From contig NZ_LGDW01000046.1 in the NCBI RefSeq assembly GCF_001280005.1, positions 1 through 21,445 of the forward strand: DNA of 21,445 bases, in the 5' to 3' direction. Source of the DNA: Streptomyces sp. NRRL WC-3618. GTDB lineage: Bacteria; Actinomycetota; Actinomycetes; Streptomycetales; Streptomycetaceae. The notes beneath the pieces are model-generated. The model saw nothing but the letters and a program-made list of their open reading frames with translations. It was not told the DNA's origin and searched no databases. Shown here one piece after another: positions 7,681 through 14,849 of the stretch (positions within the stretch are counted from its first letter, which is position 1; each line of letters starts with the position of its first letter). Position numbers and translations under genes: made by a program.

Positions 7681-8490
7681 CTACGCGGCCCGGGCGGGTG
7701 TTGCCGGGCGGTTCGTGAAGGCCTCGTACTCCTTCAGTACGTCGTCCGTCGGGCCGTCCATGCGGAGTTCGCCGCGTTCCAGCCACAGGACGCGGTCGCA
7801 GGTGTCGCGGATCGACTTGTTGTTGTGGCTGACCAGGAACACCGTGCCCGCGTGCTGGCGCAGTTCGCGGATGCGTTCCTCGGAGCGCTGCTGGAAGGAG
7901 CGGTCGCCGGTCGCCAGCGCCTCGTCGATCAGCAGCACGTCGTGGTCCTTCGCGGCGGCGATGGAGAAGCGCAGCCGGGCGCCCATGCCGGAGGAGTACG
8001 TCCGCATGGGGAGGGTGATGAAGTCGCCCTTCTCGTTGATCCCCGAGAAGTCGACGATGCCCTGGTAGCGCTCCTTGATCTGCTCCCGGGACATGCCCAT
8101 CGCGAGACCGCCGAGATAGACGTTCCGCTCGCCCGTCAGGTCGCCCATCAGGGCCGCGTTGACGCCGAGGAGTGAGGGCTGGCCGTCCGTGTAGATGCTG
8201 CCGTTCTCCACCGGCAGCAGGCCCGCGACCGCCTTGAGCAGCGTGGACTTGCCGGAGCCGTTGGTGCCGATGAGGCCGATGGCCTCGCCGCGGTAGGCGA
8301 CGAAGGACACGTTCTTGACGGCGTGCACCTTGCGCACCCCGGCCGCCTTCTCGCTCTGCTTGCGCCGCACCATGCGGTTGAGGGCCGCGGTCGCGGTACC
8401 TCGTCCGGCGCCCGTGCCGTTGACCCGGTAGACGATGTCGACGCCGCTCGCGACGACGGTGGGAATCTGCTCGTTCGGGTTCTCAGCCAC
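7681..8490 (-). CDS. ABC exporter ATP-binding protein (TagH/Wzt-like)
   Basis: This 269-residue ATPase has all the nucleotide-binding motifs: Walker A GTNGSGKST (75-83), signature YSSGM (165-169), Walker B DVLLIDEAL (184-192) and SHN as the H-loop (221-223). The extended N-terminus before the core and the GERNVYLGG and DFSGINEKGDFI segments are typical of ATPases that export teichoic acids or O-antigen-like polysaccharides. It lacks the long C-terminal carbohydrate-binding domain of Wzt. The GTG start lies inside the end of the permease gene (8-base overlap) with GAGGAG ten bases upstream, so the two are translationally coupled. It energises the permease from the cytoplasmic side. The exported polymer is unknown. 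Confidence 0.92.
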   Translation of the reverse strand: MAENPNEQIPTVVASGVDIVYRVNGTGAGRGTATAALNRMVRRKQSEKAAGVRKVHAVKNVSFVAYRGEAIGLIGTNGSGKSTLLKAVAGLLPVENGSIYTDGQPSLLGVNAALMGDLTGERNVYLGGLAMGMSREQIKERYQGIVDFSGINEKGDFITLPMRTYSSGMGARLRFSIAAAKDHDVLLIDEALATGDRSFQQRSEERIRELRQHAGTVFLVSHNNKSIRDTCDRVLWLERGELRMDGPTDDVLKEYEAFTNRPATPARAA

Positions 8491-9415
8491 GGCCGTACGT
8501 CTCCTCAGCCTTCCAGAAGTAGATGAAGCCGCCGACGCCCGCGAGGAGCGCCCAGCCCGTCGCGACCGCCCAGACGTGTGGGGGCAGCGAGCTGGAGTGG
8601 TAGCTGTCGATCAGCGCGAAGCGCATCAGGTCGATGTAGATCGCCGCCGGGTTGTTCTCCAGCATCAGCGTCACCACGTGCGGCATGTGGTTCTTCGCGG
8701 ACAGCTTGTCGAGGCTCCACATGACCCCGGACACGTACATCCAGGTGCGCAGCACGAACGGCATCAGCTGGGCGATGTCCGGAGTCGACGCGCCCATCCG
8801 CGCCATGACCATCGACACGCCCGCGTTGAAGACGAACTGGAGTACCAGGGCGGGAATGACCAGCAGCCAAGAGGCGGTGACGGGGACGCCGAAGCAGAGC
8901 AGGATCACGATCAGCGCGGCCATCGAGAACAGCAGTTGCTGGAGCTGCTGGATGCAGAAGGAGATCGGCAGGGCCGCGCGCGGGAAGTGCAGGGCCCGGA
9001 CGAGACCGAGGTTGCCGGCGATGGCGCGGGTGCCCGCCATGATCGAGCTCTGGGTGAACGTCCAGATGAACACGCCCGTGACCAGGAACGGGATGTAGTC
9101 CGGCACGCCGTGCTTGGTGCCCAGCAGAACGCCGAAGATGAAGTAGTAGACCGCCGCGTTGAGCAGCGGGGTCATCACCTGCCAGACCTGGCCGAGCTTC
9201 GCCTGGCTGTACTGGGCGGTGAGCTTGGCGGTGGCGAACGCGGTGATGAAGTGGCGCCGCGCCCACAACTGGCTGACATACGCGCGCAGGGTGGGGCGGG
9301 CGCCGCTGACCGAGAGCCCGTACCGGGCGGCGAGCGCCGTGAGGTCGTCGTCGGCCGGGGTGGCCTGTGACGGGGGCGGTGTGTGGAGAACCTGGCTCAC
9401 ATCCGCTGCTTTCAC
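8483..9415 (-). CDS. ABC-2 type exporter permease (TagG/Wzm-like)
   Basis: A 310-residue membrane protein with a cytoplasmic amphipathic N-terminal region, the segment FATAKLTAQYSQAKLGQVWQ (near 60-79) and about six membrane helices (roughly 80-98, 108-128, 150-175, 183-205, 215-235, 282-300). This is the ABC-2 architecture of polysaccharide and teichoic acid exporters. It forms a dimeric channel with the ATPase encoded immediately downstream. GTG 9415 opens the frame; GTG 9400 (MSQVLHTPPP) is an equally plausible start, and neither has a strong ribosome binding site. The upstream region is shared with a divergent TetR gene, which may control this operon. Confidence 0.9.
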   Translation of the reverse strand: MKAADVSQVLHTPPPSQATPADDDLTALAARYGLSVSGARPTLRAYVSQLWARRHFITAFATAKLTAQYSQAKLGQVWQVMTPLLNAAVYYFIFGVLLGTKHGVPDYIPFLVTGVFIWTFTQSSIMAGTRAIAGNLGLVRALHFPRAALPISFCIQQLQQLLFSMAALIVILLCFGVPVTASWLLVIPALVLQFVFNAGVSMVMARMGASTPDIAQLMPFVLRTWMYVSGVMWSLDKLSAKNHMPHVVTLMLENNPAAIYIDLMRFALIDSYHSSSLPPHVWAVATGWALLAGVGGFIYFWKAEETYGRG

Positions 9416-9515
9416 TTGGGGGAGTGGAAAAGGGTGCGCGAACCGGTCCCGCTTCTCCGGCGCCCCCTCCGGCGTGGGAACGCCGGTGCCTTACGCGTTT
9501 CTTTCCAAACTCTTA

Positions 9516-9593
9516 CGTCGGGACGGGTCCGTATCGTCGCAACGGGAGCGTATTCCGATTCAGCGTCGGAACGCAACCGTTTCGTCGTAACGC
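9516..9593. promoter_or_regulatory. Four-copy CGTCGNNACGS repeat array in the divergent exporter/TetR promoter
   Basis: Copies are CGTCGGGACGG (9516-9526), CGTCGCAACGG (9535-9545), CGTCGGAACGC (9564-9574) and CGTCGTAACGC (9583-9593), starting 19, 29 and 19 bases apart. Each has CGT...ACG symmetry. A perfect TTCCGA/TCGGAA inverted repeat (9553-9558, 9566-9571) overlaps the middle. The last copy abuts the candidate -10 of the TetR gene, so this is a likely operator region, probably for the adjacent TetR protein. Confidence 0.5.
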
Positions 9594-9596
9594 CCC

Positions 9597-9602
9597 TATG
9601 CT
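9597..9602 (+). promoter_or_regulatory. Candidate -10 element for leaderless TetR start at 9610
   Basis: TATGCT ends seven bases before ATG 9610. The hexamer overlaps an earlier in-frame ATG (9598), so that ATG is probably promoter sequence and not a start codon. It lies three bases beyond the last CGTCG-type repeat, consistent with repression by a protein bound there. Confidence 0.4.
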
Positions 9603-9609
9603 GGTCCGT

Positions 9610-10245
9610 ATGACGACGAACACCGACGAGCCCGGGACCGCACCGGCACGGACCCGCCGCCGGGCCCCCGCCGGAGCCGCCGTACTGCGGGAGGACGTGA
9701 CGGAGGCCATCCGGGAGGCCGTGTTCGAGGAACTCGCGGCCGTCGGATACGCCCGGACGTCCATCGAGGGCGTCGCACGCCGGGCGGGCGTCGGCAAGAC
9801 GGCGGTGTACCGGCGCTGGCGTTCGAAACTGCACCTGGTGCTCGACCTGGTCTCGGCGATAGCGGTGCAGGGGCTGCCCGCGCCGGACACGGGCACCCTG
9901 GAGGGCGACCTGCGGATGCTGTACGAGCTGACGTCCCGTGCGCTGCGCCACCCGGTGGCCTCGCAGATCATCCCCGACCTCCAGGCGGAGGCCGCCCGCA
10001 ACCCCGAGATCGCCGACGCCATGCAGAAGGCGCTGCGGGAGGGGCAGGAAGGGGTCGCGAGCGGGATCGTCGCGGCGGCGGAGCAACGGGGGGAGGTCCG
10101 CTCGGGTATCGACCCCGACCTGGCCCTCGACCTGATCTCGGGGCCGCTCTACTGGCGCTCGGTGGTGATCCGCAGTCCGAAGCTGCCGAAGGGGTACCTG
10201 GGGTCGCTGGCCCGGGCGACCGCGGCAGCCCTGAAGGCACTGTGA
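9610..10245 (+). CDS. TetR-family transcriptional regulator
   Basis: A 211-residue protein with an Arg-rich leader, then a TetR-type helix-turn-helix at about 30-73. Diagnostic residues are GYARTSIEGVARRAGVGKTA followed by VYRRW. A helical ligand-binding and dimerisation domain fills the rest (DLISGPLYWRSV near the end). TetR proteins usually repress neighbouring genes until a small ligand binds. The gene is divergent from the exporter operon, with a repeat-rich region between, so autoregulation and control of the exporter are likely. The ligand cannot be inferred. The open frame extends far upstream, but translation from ATG 9610 gives the usual length; ATG 9598 is an alternative. It converges on galE. 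Confidence 0.9.
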   Translation: MTTNTDEPGTAPARTRRRAPAGAAVLREDVTEAIREAVFEELAAVGYARTSIEGVARRAGVGKTAVYRRWRSKLHLVLDLVSAIAVQGLPAPDTGTLEGDLRMLYELTSRALRHPVASQIIPDLQAEAARNPEIADAMQKALREGQEGVASGIVAAAEQRGEVRSGIDPDLALDLISGPLYWRSVVIRSPKLPKGYLGSLARATAAALKAL

Positions 10246-10287
10246 CGGGCTGATCCGTGCGACCTGTCCCGTCGCCGCCCGGACTCT

Positions 10288-10318
10288 GGTGGTCACACCA
10301 CCTCACACCGCCGGGTGT
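10288..10318. terminator. Tandem small hairpins between convergent TetR gene and galE
   Basis: GGTGG/CCACC (10288-10292, 10298-10302) and ACACC/GGTGT (10305-10309, 10314-10318) form two short perfect stems in the 98-base convergent gap. There is no T-run, so terminator function is only a guess. Confidence 0.3.
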
Positions 10319-10343
10319 CGGCGTTACTGGCGTACCTGAACCG

Positions 10344-11342
10344 TCAGGGCCGTCCCGTCGCCGCCTCCGGGTGCAGTCGGACCCAGCCCGCCCATGCCGA
10401 GGTGATCATGTCCCGGACGTCGTGCTTCGCCTTCCAGCCCAGTTCCGCCGCGACGCGGTCGGCCGAGGCCACGACCCGCGCCGGGTCGCCCGGGCGGCGC
10501 GGGGCCACGACCGGGGGCAGCGTGTGGCCCGTCGCCTCGTTCACGCGGTCGATCATGTCGCGGACCGAGACGCCCTCCCCCCGGCCGATGTTGAGGGTGA
10601 GGTCGCGGCCCGGCGTCGCCTCCAGGGCCCGGGCCGCCGCCACGTGGGCCTCCGCCAGGTCCACCACATGGATGTAGTCGCGTACGCAGGTGCCGTCCGG
10701 GGTCGGGTAGTCGTCGCCGAAGATGCGCGGGGGTTCATGGGCCGTCAGCCGTTCGAAGATCATCGGGACGATGTTGAAGACGCCCACGTCCGCCAGCTCC
10801 GGGGCCGCCGCGCCCGCCACGTTGAAGTAGCGCAGGCTCGCTGTCGACAGGCCCGTGGCTCGGCCGGTCGCGCGGACCAGCCACTCGCCCGCCAGCTTCG
10901 TCTCGCCGTACGGGCTCATCGGGACGCACGGCGTGTCCTCCGTCACCAGGGCCCCGTCCCGCGCGGCGGACGGCATGCCGTACACCGCCGCCGAGGACGA
11001 GAACACGAAGGACGGCACCCCGGCCGCCGTGACCGCGTCCAGCAGTACGCGCAGTCCCTCCACGTTCTCCCGGTAGTAGTGCAGGGGGTGGTCCATCGAC
11101 TCGCCCACCTGCTTCTTCGCCGCCAGATGGACCACGCCCGTCACCTCGTGGTCCCGCAGGACGCGCGCCACCCGCTCCCCGTCCAGGGTCGAGCCGACCA
11201 CCAGCGGTACGCCGTCCGGCACGCGCCCGGCGATACCGGTGGACAGGTCGTCGTACACCACGGCTCTCATCCCCGCGTCGCTCATCGCGCGCACGACATG
11301 CGCCCCGATGTAGCCGGCGCCGCCGGTGATCAGCCAGGTCAT
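10344..11342 (-). CDS. galE: UDP-glucose 4-epimerase
   Basis: A 332-residue short-chain dehydrogenase/reductase of the extended type. The N-terminus MTWLITGGAGYIGAH holds the NAD-binding TGxxGxxG motif. SSSAAVYG (115-122) supplies the catalytic Ser, and SPYGETK supplies Tyr145 and Lys149. The RYFNVAGA segment and length fit GalE, which interconverts UDP-glucose and UDP-galactose in the cytoplasm. Related 4-epimerases acting on other UDP-sugars cannot be excluded. A GAGGGGG stretch about 12 bases upstream may be the ribosome binding site. It lies 66 bases downstream of the GT87-like gene in the same direction and could supply UDP-galactose for the local glycan genes or serve the Leloir pathway. 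Confidence 0.9.
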   Translation of the reverse strand: MTWLITGGAGYIGAHVVRAMSDAGMRAVVYDDLSTGIAGRVPDGVPLVVGSTLDGERVARVLRDHEVTGVVHLAAKKQVGESMDHPLHYYRENVEGLRVLLDAVTAAGVPSFVFSSSAAVYGMPSAARDGALVTEDTPCVPMSPYGETKLAGEWLVRATGRATGLSTASLRYFNVAGAAAPELADVGVFNIVPMIFERLTAHEPPRIFGDDYPTPDGTCVRDYIHVVDLAEAHVAAARALEATPGRDLTLNIGRGEGVSVRDMIDRVNEATGHTLPPVVAPRRPGDPARVVASADRVAAELGWKAKHDVRDMITSAWAGWVRLHPEAATGRP

Positions 11343-11398
11343 GTGCGGCCGCCCCCTCGTGTGGTCGGATGGTCGTGCGACCAGTCGGACTTTTTCAT

Positions 11399-11412
11399 TT
11401 AACTCCCGTTAA
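11399..11412. promoter_or_regulatory. AT-rich palindrome upstream of galE
   Basis: TTAAC-TCCC-GTTAA is a perfect inverted repeat in a short AT-rich island. It overlaps the stop codon of the GT87-like gene, about 60 bases before the galE start. On the galE strand it is followed by TTAAAT, a weak -10 candidate. It may be an operator or part of a galE promoter. Confidence 0.35.
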
Positions 11413-12656
11413 GACGCGCTAAGTTCCCGTTCGGGGGGTGAACGCACGAAAGAGGGGACCGGCGGCGCGGCCGCGGCCGACCGGGCCGAGCGCCACAGCC
11501 GTACGAAGGACAGGACAGCCGCCGCGGCCAGTAGACCGTTGCGTACGACCATCACCGTCACGCCCGTCCAGGTGCAGTGCACGACCTCGGAGTACAGCAC
11601 CGGATAGTCGAGGCCGCTGACGGCCGCGGCCGCGAGGAGCAACCATGCCACCGGGCGCTGACTGGTGTGCCGTGAGGTCAGGCACACGGCGGCCAGTCCG
11701 AGCAGCCAGACCAGGTACTGCGGGCTGATCACCCTGCTGGTGACCGTGAAGAGGAGTACGGCCGTCAGCGCCGCGTCGAACGGTGTCGCCTCCGTCCAGT
11801 ACCGGGCCCGCACCCGCCACAGCAACAGGAGCCCGAACGCGACGGCCGTCAGCGCGAGGGACAGCGCCGCCACAGAGGTGACGTACGGGCCCACGAACTC
11901 CATCGCGCCGTACCGGTAGCGCACGCGCCCCTCCCATCCGGCGCGCGTGGCGAGGGAGAGCGCGGTGCCGCCGAACGACTCGATCTGCACGCCCCGCCCC
12001 CCCTGCTGGCGCACGAAGGCGAACGGGTTGCTGAAAACGGCCGCCAGGAGGGCCAGCGCGGCCGTCGCCGTGACCGTCGCGGACATCCACGCCGACCGGG
12101 TCGCGGGGCCCTTCGGCGTACCCAGCAGCACCAGCGCGGGCCAGACCTTCACCAGGGCGCCCAGCGCCGCGAACGCCCCGCACGCGCGCGGGGAGCGCGA
12201 CAACGTCAACAAGGAGATGACGGCGAACGCCGTGACCTGCACGTCGTAGCGCGCGAGCGGCACAGGGAGGAGCAGGGGCAGACTCGCCGTCCAGTACGCG
12301 CCGCCGCGCAGAGAGCGGCCCGGACGCCTCCCCGCGCGCGTGAGGGCCAGCAGGATCAGGAGGTCGGCGGCGAGCGTGAGCGCCACGAACGCCTCGAAAT
12401 ACGTCAGCGTCGGCAGCAGCGCGGGCGACAGCAGCACCGGACCGGCGCCGGGCGGGTACTGCCACAGCGTGTCGTGCGCGGGGAACGCGCCCTGCGTGAG
12501 GACGCCGTACCAGCGGAAATACAGCCGCTGCACCTCACGGGCCACCGCGCCGCCGCCGAGCAGCGGGAGGTCGTCGTGGATCAGCAGCCACAGCATCAGG
12601 GCGCGGGAGGCGGCCCAGCCGACAGCGAGGGCGAGAAAGGTGGGGGGTCTCGTCAC
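11409..12656 (-). CDS. GT87-like (DUF2029) integral membrane glycosyltransferase
   Basis: A 415-residue very hydrophobic protein with about ten membrane helices. Family signs are LWQYPPGAGP in the first extracytoplasmic loop, the ARYD segment, VKVWPALVLLG, and the C-terminal SPQYLVWLLGLAAV that is characteristic of GT87/DUF2029 proteins. These use polyprenyl-phosphate-mannose-type donors on the outer side of the membrane, for example in actinobacterial lipoglycan synthesis. The sugar here is unknown. The GTG start has no ribosome binding site but has TACGAT ending six bases before it, suggesting a leaderless mRNA. It is divergent from a GT39-like gene and reads toward galE. Confidence 0.82.
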   Translation of the reverse strand: MTRPPTFLALAVGWAASRALMLWLLIHDDLPLLGGGAVAREVQRLYFRWYGVLTQGAFPAHDTLWQYPPGAGPVLLSPALLPTLTYFEAFVALTLAADLLILLALTRAGRRPGRSLRGGAYWTASLPLLLPVPLARYDVQVTAFAVISLLTLSRSPRACGAFAALGALVKVWPALVLLGTPKGPATRSAWMSATVTATAALALLAAVFSNPFAFVRQQGGRGVQIESFGGTALSLATRAGWEGRVRYRYGAMEFVGPYVTSVAALSLALTAVAFGLLLLWRVRARYWTEATPFDAALTAVLLFTVTSRVISPQYLVWLLGLAAVCLTSRHTSQRPVAWLLLAAAAVSGLDYPVLYSEVVHCTWTGVTVMVVRNGLLAAAAVLSFVRLWRSARSAAAAPPVPSFVRSPPERELSAS

Positions 12657-12662
12657 GGCCGG

Positions 12663-12668
12663 ATCGTA
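12663..12668 (-). promoter_or_regulatory. Candidate -10 element for leaderless GT87 start
   Basis: On the minus strand TACGAT is followed by six bases and then the GTG start at 12656. A TTGACG (12696-12691) lies 22 bases further upstream, too far for an ideal -35 partner. Confidence 0.4.
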
Positions 12669-12690
12669 AGCCGAGTGAATGCCCTATTTG

Positions 12691-12718
12691 CGTCAATTCA
12701 TCGACAATCGCCGTCAAT
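12691..12718. repeat. Direct repeat CGTCAAT, 21-base period, in divergent GT promoter
   Basis: CGTCAAT occurs at 12691-12697 and 12712-12718, two helical turns apart, in the AT-rich divergent promoter between the GT87-like and GT39-like genes. It may bind a regulator. On the minus strand each copy also reads TTGACG, -35-like. Confidence 0.35.
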
Positions 12719-12743
12719 AACCATCAAATGCTGTCTAATCCCA

Positions 12744-12749
12744 CAAAAT
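12744..12749 (+). promoter_or_regulatory. Candidate -10 element for leaderless GT39 start
   Basis: CAAAAT (four of six matches to TATAAT) ends seven bases before GTG 12757. It repeats the geometry seen at other genes here and supports GTG 12757 over the internal ATGs at 12772 and 12784. Confidence 0.3.
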
Positions 12750-12756
12750 CAGGCCC

Positions 12757-14502
12757 GTGATCTACAGGTCGATGAACAAGGGGATGGACAAGAGGACAGC
12801 CGCCGTCGCGGTCCCCGCGATCCCCATGGCCGTCATGTTGGTGATCGGCTGCTGGGGCCTCGACCGGGGAGGCATATGGCGTGACGAGGCGGCCACCTTC
12901 CAGGTCGCGCGGCGCACCGTGCCGCAGATCTGGCGGCTGCTGCACGAGGTCGACGCCGTACACGGCCTGTACTACCTCCTTATGCGCCCCGTCCTCGCCC
13001 TCCACCCCGGCGAGGTCCTCCTGCGGCTCCCGTCCGTCCTCGCCGCCGCCGCGACCGCCGGCCTCGTCGCGGCCCTCGGCGCCCGTCTGGCGCGCCCGCG
13101 CGTCGGCCTCTGGGCCGGTCTGCTGTACGCGGTCACCCCGATGGTCGGCCACTACGCCCAGGAGGGCCGGTCGTACGCGATGGTCGCGGCCGGCGCGACA
13201 GGCGCGACACTGCTGCTCGTACGCGCGGTCGGGGGCCGCTCCTGGACGCCGTACGCGGTGGTCCTCGCCGTCACCTGCCTCCTCCACGAGTTCGCCGTAC
13301 TGCTGCTCCTCGCGCATGCCCTGACCCTCGTGCTCGCCCGCGTCCCCCGCCGGGTGTGGGCGGCCTGGCTGTGCGCGGCCTGCGCCGTGGCGCTGGTGCT
13401 GCTCCCGCTGGCGCTGCTCTCGCACGCCCAGTCGGCGCAGGTGAGCTGGCTGCGGCCGCCCGGGCGGAGCAGCGTCAACCGGCTGGTGCACCGCTTCGCC
13501 GGTCAGACAGACGAGGTCCTCGCGCCCTGCCTCCTGCTCATGTACGTCGCCCTGCGGCGCCCCTGGGCCACCCGCCACGACCATGGGCTGCCCCTCGTCG
13601 CCGTCGCCCTCCCGCTGCTCCTCGTACCGCCCGCGCTCCTCATCACCGTCTCCCAGTGGTCGCCGCTCTACGACGACCGGTACGTCCTGTACGCCCTCGC
13701 CGGCGCCCCCCTCCTGGTCGCCGCCGGTGCCGACCGCCTCGCGCGGGCCGTGCCCCGTCTGCCCCGCGCGACCGTGACCGCGGCCGGGGTGCTCGCCGTG
13801 GCCGTCGTCTGCGCGCACCAGTTGCCGCTGCTCCGGCAAGACCGTGATGTGGCCCGGCGCGGCGGCGACAACCTGGCCTCCGCCTCCGCCCTCGCGGCCC
13901 GCGAACTGCGCCCCGGCGACCCGGTGCTGTTCCTCCCGTCCATCGGGCGGCGCTCGGCGCTGGCGTACCCGAAGGGGTTTCGCGCCGCCCGTGACGTGGC
14001 ACTCGCCGAGTCCGCGCGCGCCTCCGGCACGCTGTACGGCGTCGAGGTGGGCCCGGCCGCGCTGCGGCGGCAACTGGCCGGGCTCGACCAGGTGTGGCTG
14101 GTCGCGGAGCCGTACGCGCTGAGCCCGTCCTGGCATCCGGGCAGCCCGACCGAGCGGGTCAAGCGGGCGGTGGTGGAGGAGGAGTTCGAGCCGAGGCGGG
14201 AATTCAGGGGCAGCGGGGTGACTCTGCGCCTCTACGAGCGCAGGCCCGCGGCAGCGCAGCCGCTACGCGTCCAGCGCTGCCGCGTCCAGCGCGCTGGTCA
14301 GCTCGTCGAGGCGGGCCCGCAGCGCACGGATCTCGTCCACGTCGAAGCTGGTCGCCAGGGCGATCCGGCGCGGGACCTGAAGTGCCCGCTCGCGCAGCGC
14401 GAGGCCCTCATCGGTCGCCCGGACCTCCACCGACCGCTCGTCCCGGACGCTGCGCTCGCGCCGGACGAGACCGGCCGTCTCCAGCCGTTTGAGCAGCGGT
14501 GA
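12757..14502 (+). CDS. GT39-like (PMT_2) integral membrane glycosyltransferase with unusual C-terminal extension
   Basis: The frame encodes 581 residues. The first ~490 form a multi-spanning glycosyltransferase of the PMT/ArnT type. GGIWRDEAATF places the catalytic-type Asp43-Glu44 pair in the first extracytoplasmic loop, HYAQEGRSYAM follows near 133, and SPLYDDRYVLYALAG near 302 precedes the last helices. A soluble C-terminal domain ends around RLYERR (about 493). Such enzymes transfer sugars from polyprenyl phosphate donors on the outer face. No stop follows where the domain ends. The frame continues 84 residues, and its last 240 bases lie antisense to ohrR. That tail is polar, Arg-rich and unlike a domain, so the stop may have been lost. 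GTG 12757 is chosen for its upstream -10-like element. Confidence 0.82.
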   Translation: MIYRSMNKGMDKRTAAVAVPAIPMAVMLVIGCWGLDRGGIWRDEAATFQVARRTVPQIWRLLHEVDAVHGLYYLLMRPVLALHPGEVLLRLPSVLAAAATAGLVAALGARLARPRVGLWAGLLYAVTPMVGHYAQEGRSYAMVAAGATGATLLLVRAVGGRSWTPYAVVLAVTCLLHEFAVLLLLAHALTLVLARVPRRVWAAWLCAACAVALVLLPLALLSHAQSAQVSWLRPPGRSSVNRLVHRFAGQTDEVLAPCLLLMYVALRRPWATRHDHGLPLVAVALPLLLVPPALLITVSQWSPLYDDRYVLYALAGAPLLVAAGADRLARAVPRLPRATVTAAGVLAVAVVCAHQLPLLRQDRDVARRGGDNLASASALAARELRPGDPVLFLPSIGRRSALAYPKGFRAARDVALAESARASGTLYGVEVGPAALRRQLAGLDQVWLVAEPYALSPSWHPGSPTERVKRAVVEEEFEPRREFRGSGVTLRLYERRPAAAQPLRVQRCRVQRAGQLVEAGPQRTDLVHVEAGRQGDPARDLKCPLAQREALIGRPDLHRPLVPDAALAPDETGRLQPFEQR

Positions 14503-14721
14503 CAGCGTCCCGGAGTCGAGGCGCAGATGTTCGCCGACCTTCTTCACGGGCAGCTGTCCGTGCTCCCACAGAACGAGCATCACCAGGTACTGCGGGTAGG
14601 TGAGCCCGAGGTCCTTGAGGACCACGCGGTAGACGCCGTTGAAGGCGCGGGACGCCGCGTTCAGGGAGAAGCAGATCTGCTGGTCGAGACGGAGGAAGTC
14701 CTCGGCGGAGGTTGCTGACAT
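14263..14721 (-). CDS. ohrR: MarR-family organic peroxide sensor OhrR
   Basis: A 152-residue MarR protein very close to Bacillus OhrR in key segments. LDQQICFSL has the sensing Cys17 (Bacillus Cys15), LTYPQYLVMLVLWE, LDSGTLSPLLKRLE is the recognition helix, and RDERSVEV is the wing. Oxidation of the Cys by organic hydroperoxides releases it from DNA. Tyr31 matches Bacillus Tyr29, but the position of Tyr19 is Asn21. ATG 14721 has GGAG five bases upstream and is preferred over a GTG at 14763, which lies inside the operator. The gene is divergent from ohrA and presumably represses both. Its 3' part is overlapped by the antisense tail of the GT39-like frame. Confidence 0.95.
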   Translation of the reverse strand: MSATSAEDFLRLDQQICFSLNAASRAFNGVYRVVLKDLGLTYPQYLVMLVLWEHGQLPVKKVGEHLRLDSGTLSPLLKRLETAGLVRRERSVRDERSVEVRATDEGLALRERALQVPRRIALATSFDVDEIRALRARLDELTSALDAAALDA

Positions 14722-14753
14722 GTCTCCAGAGTACCTCTTTGCCCACCACTTAG

Positions 14754-14782
14754 TTGTGCACAATTAAATTGTGTGCTTAGAT
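14754..14782 (+). promoter_or_regulatory. ohrA promoter
   Basis: TTGTGC (14754-14759), a 17-base spacer and TTAGAT (14777-14782) form a plausible -35/-10 pair. The OhrR operator fills the spacer and the edge of the -35, which explains repression. Transcription would begin near 14789. Confidence 0.6.
14759..14773. promoter_or_regulatory. OhrR operator
   Basis: CACAATT-A-AATTGTG is a perfect 7-1-7 palindrome whose core ACAATTAAATTGT is the same as the established Bacillus OhrR operator core. The adjoining TTGTGCACAA (14754-14763) is a second, overlapping palindrome, which suggests a two-dimer or extended site. It lies between the divergent ohrR and ohrA genes. Confidence 0.88.
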
Positions 14783-14849
14783 CATCACCACAAGGAACCC
14801 CACAGGGGCTCCAGCGAAGTTGATGAGTCTGATGAGAGGGACGGGTTCC

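Noticed and set aside
12724..14136. A 470-codon open frame antisense to the GT39-like gene
   Set aside because: Low-complexity Gly/Arg/Glu-rich product with no recognised fold. It is a shadow of the membrane glycosyltransferase frame.
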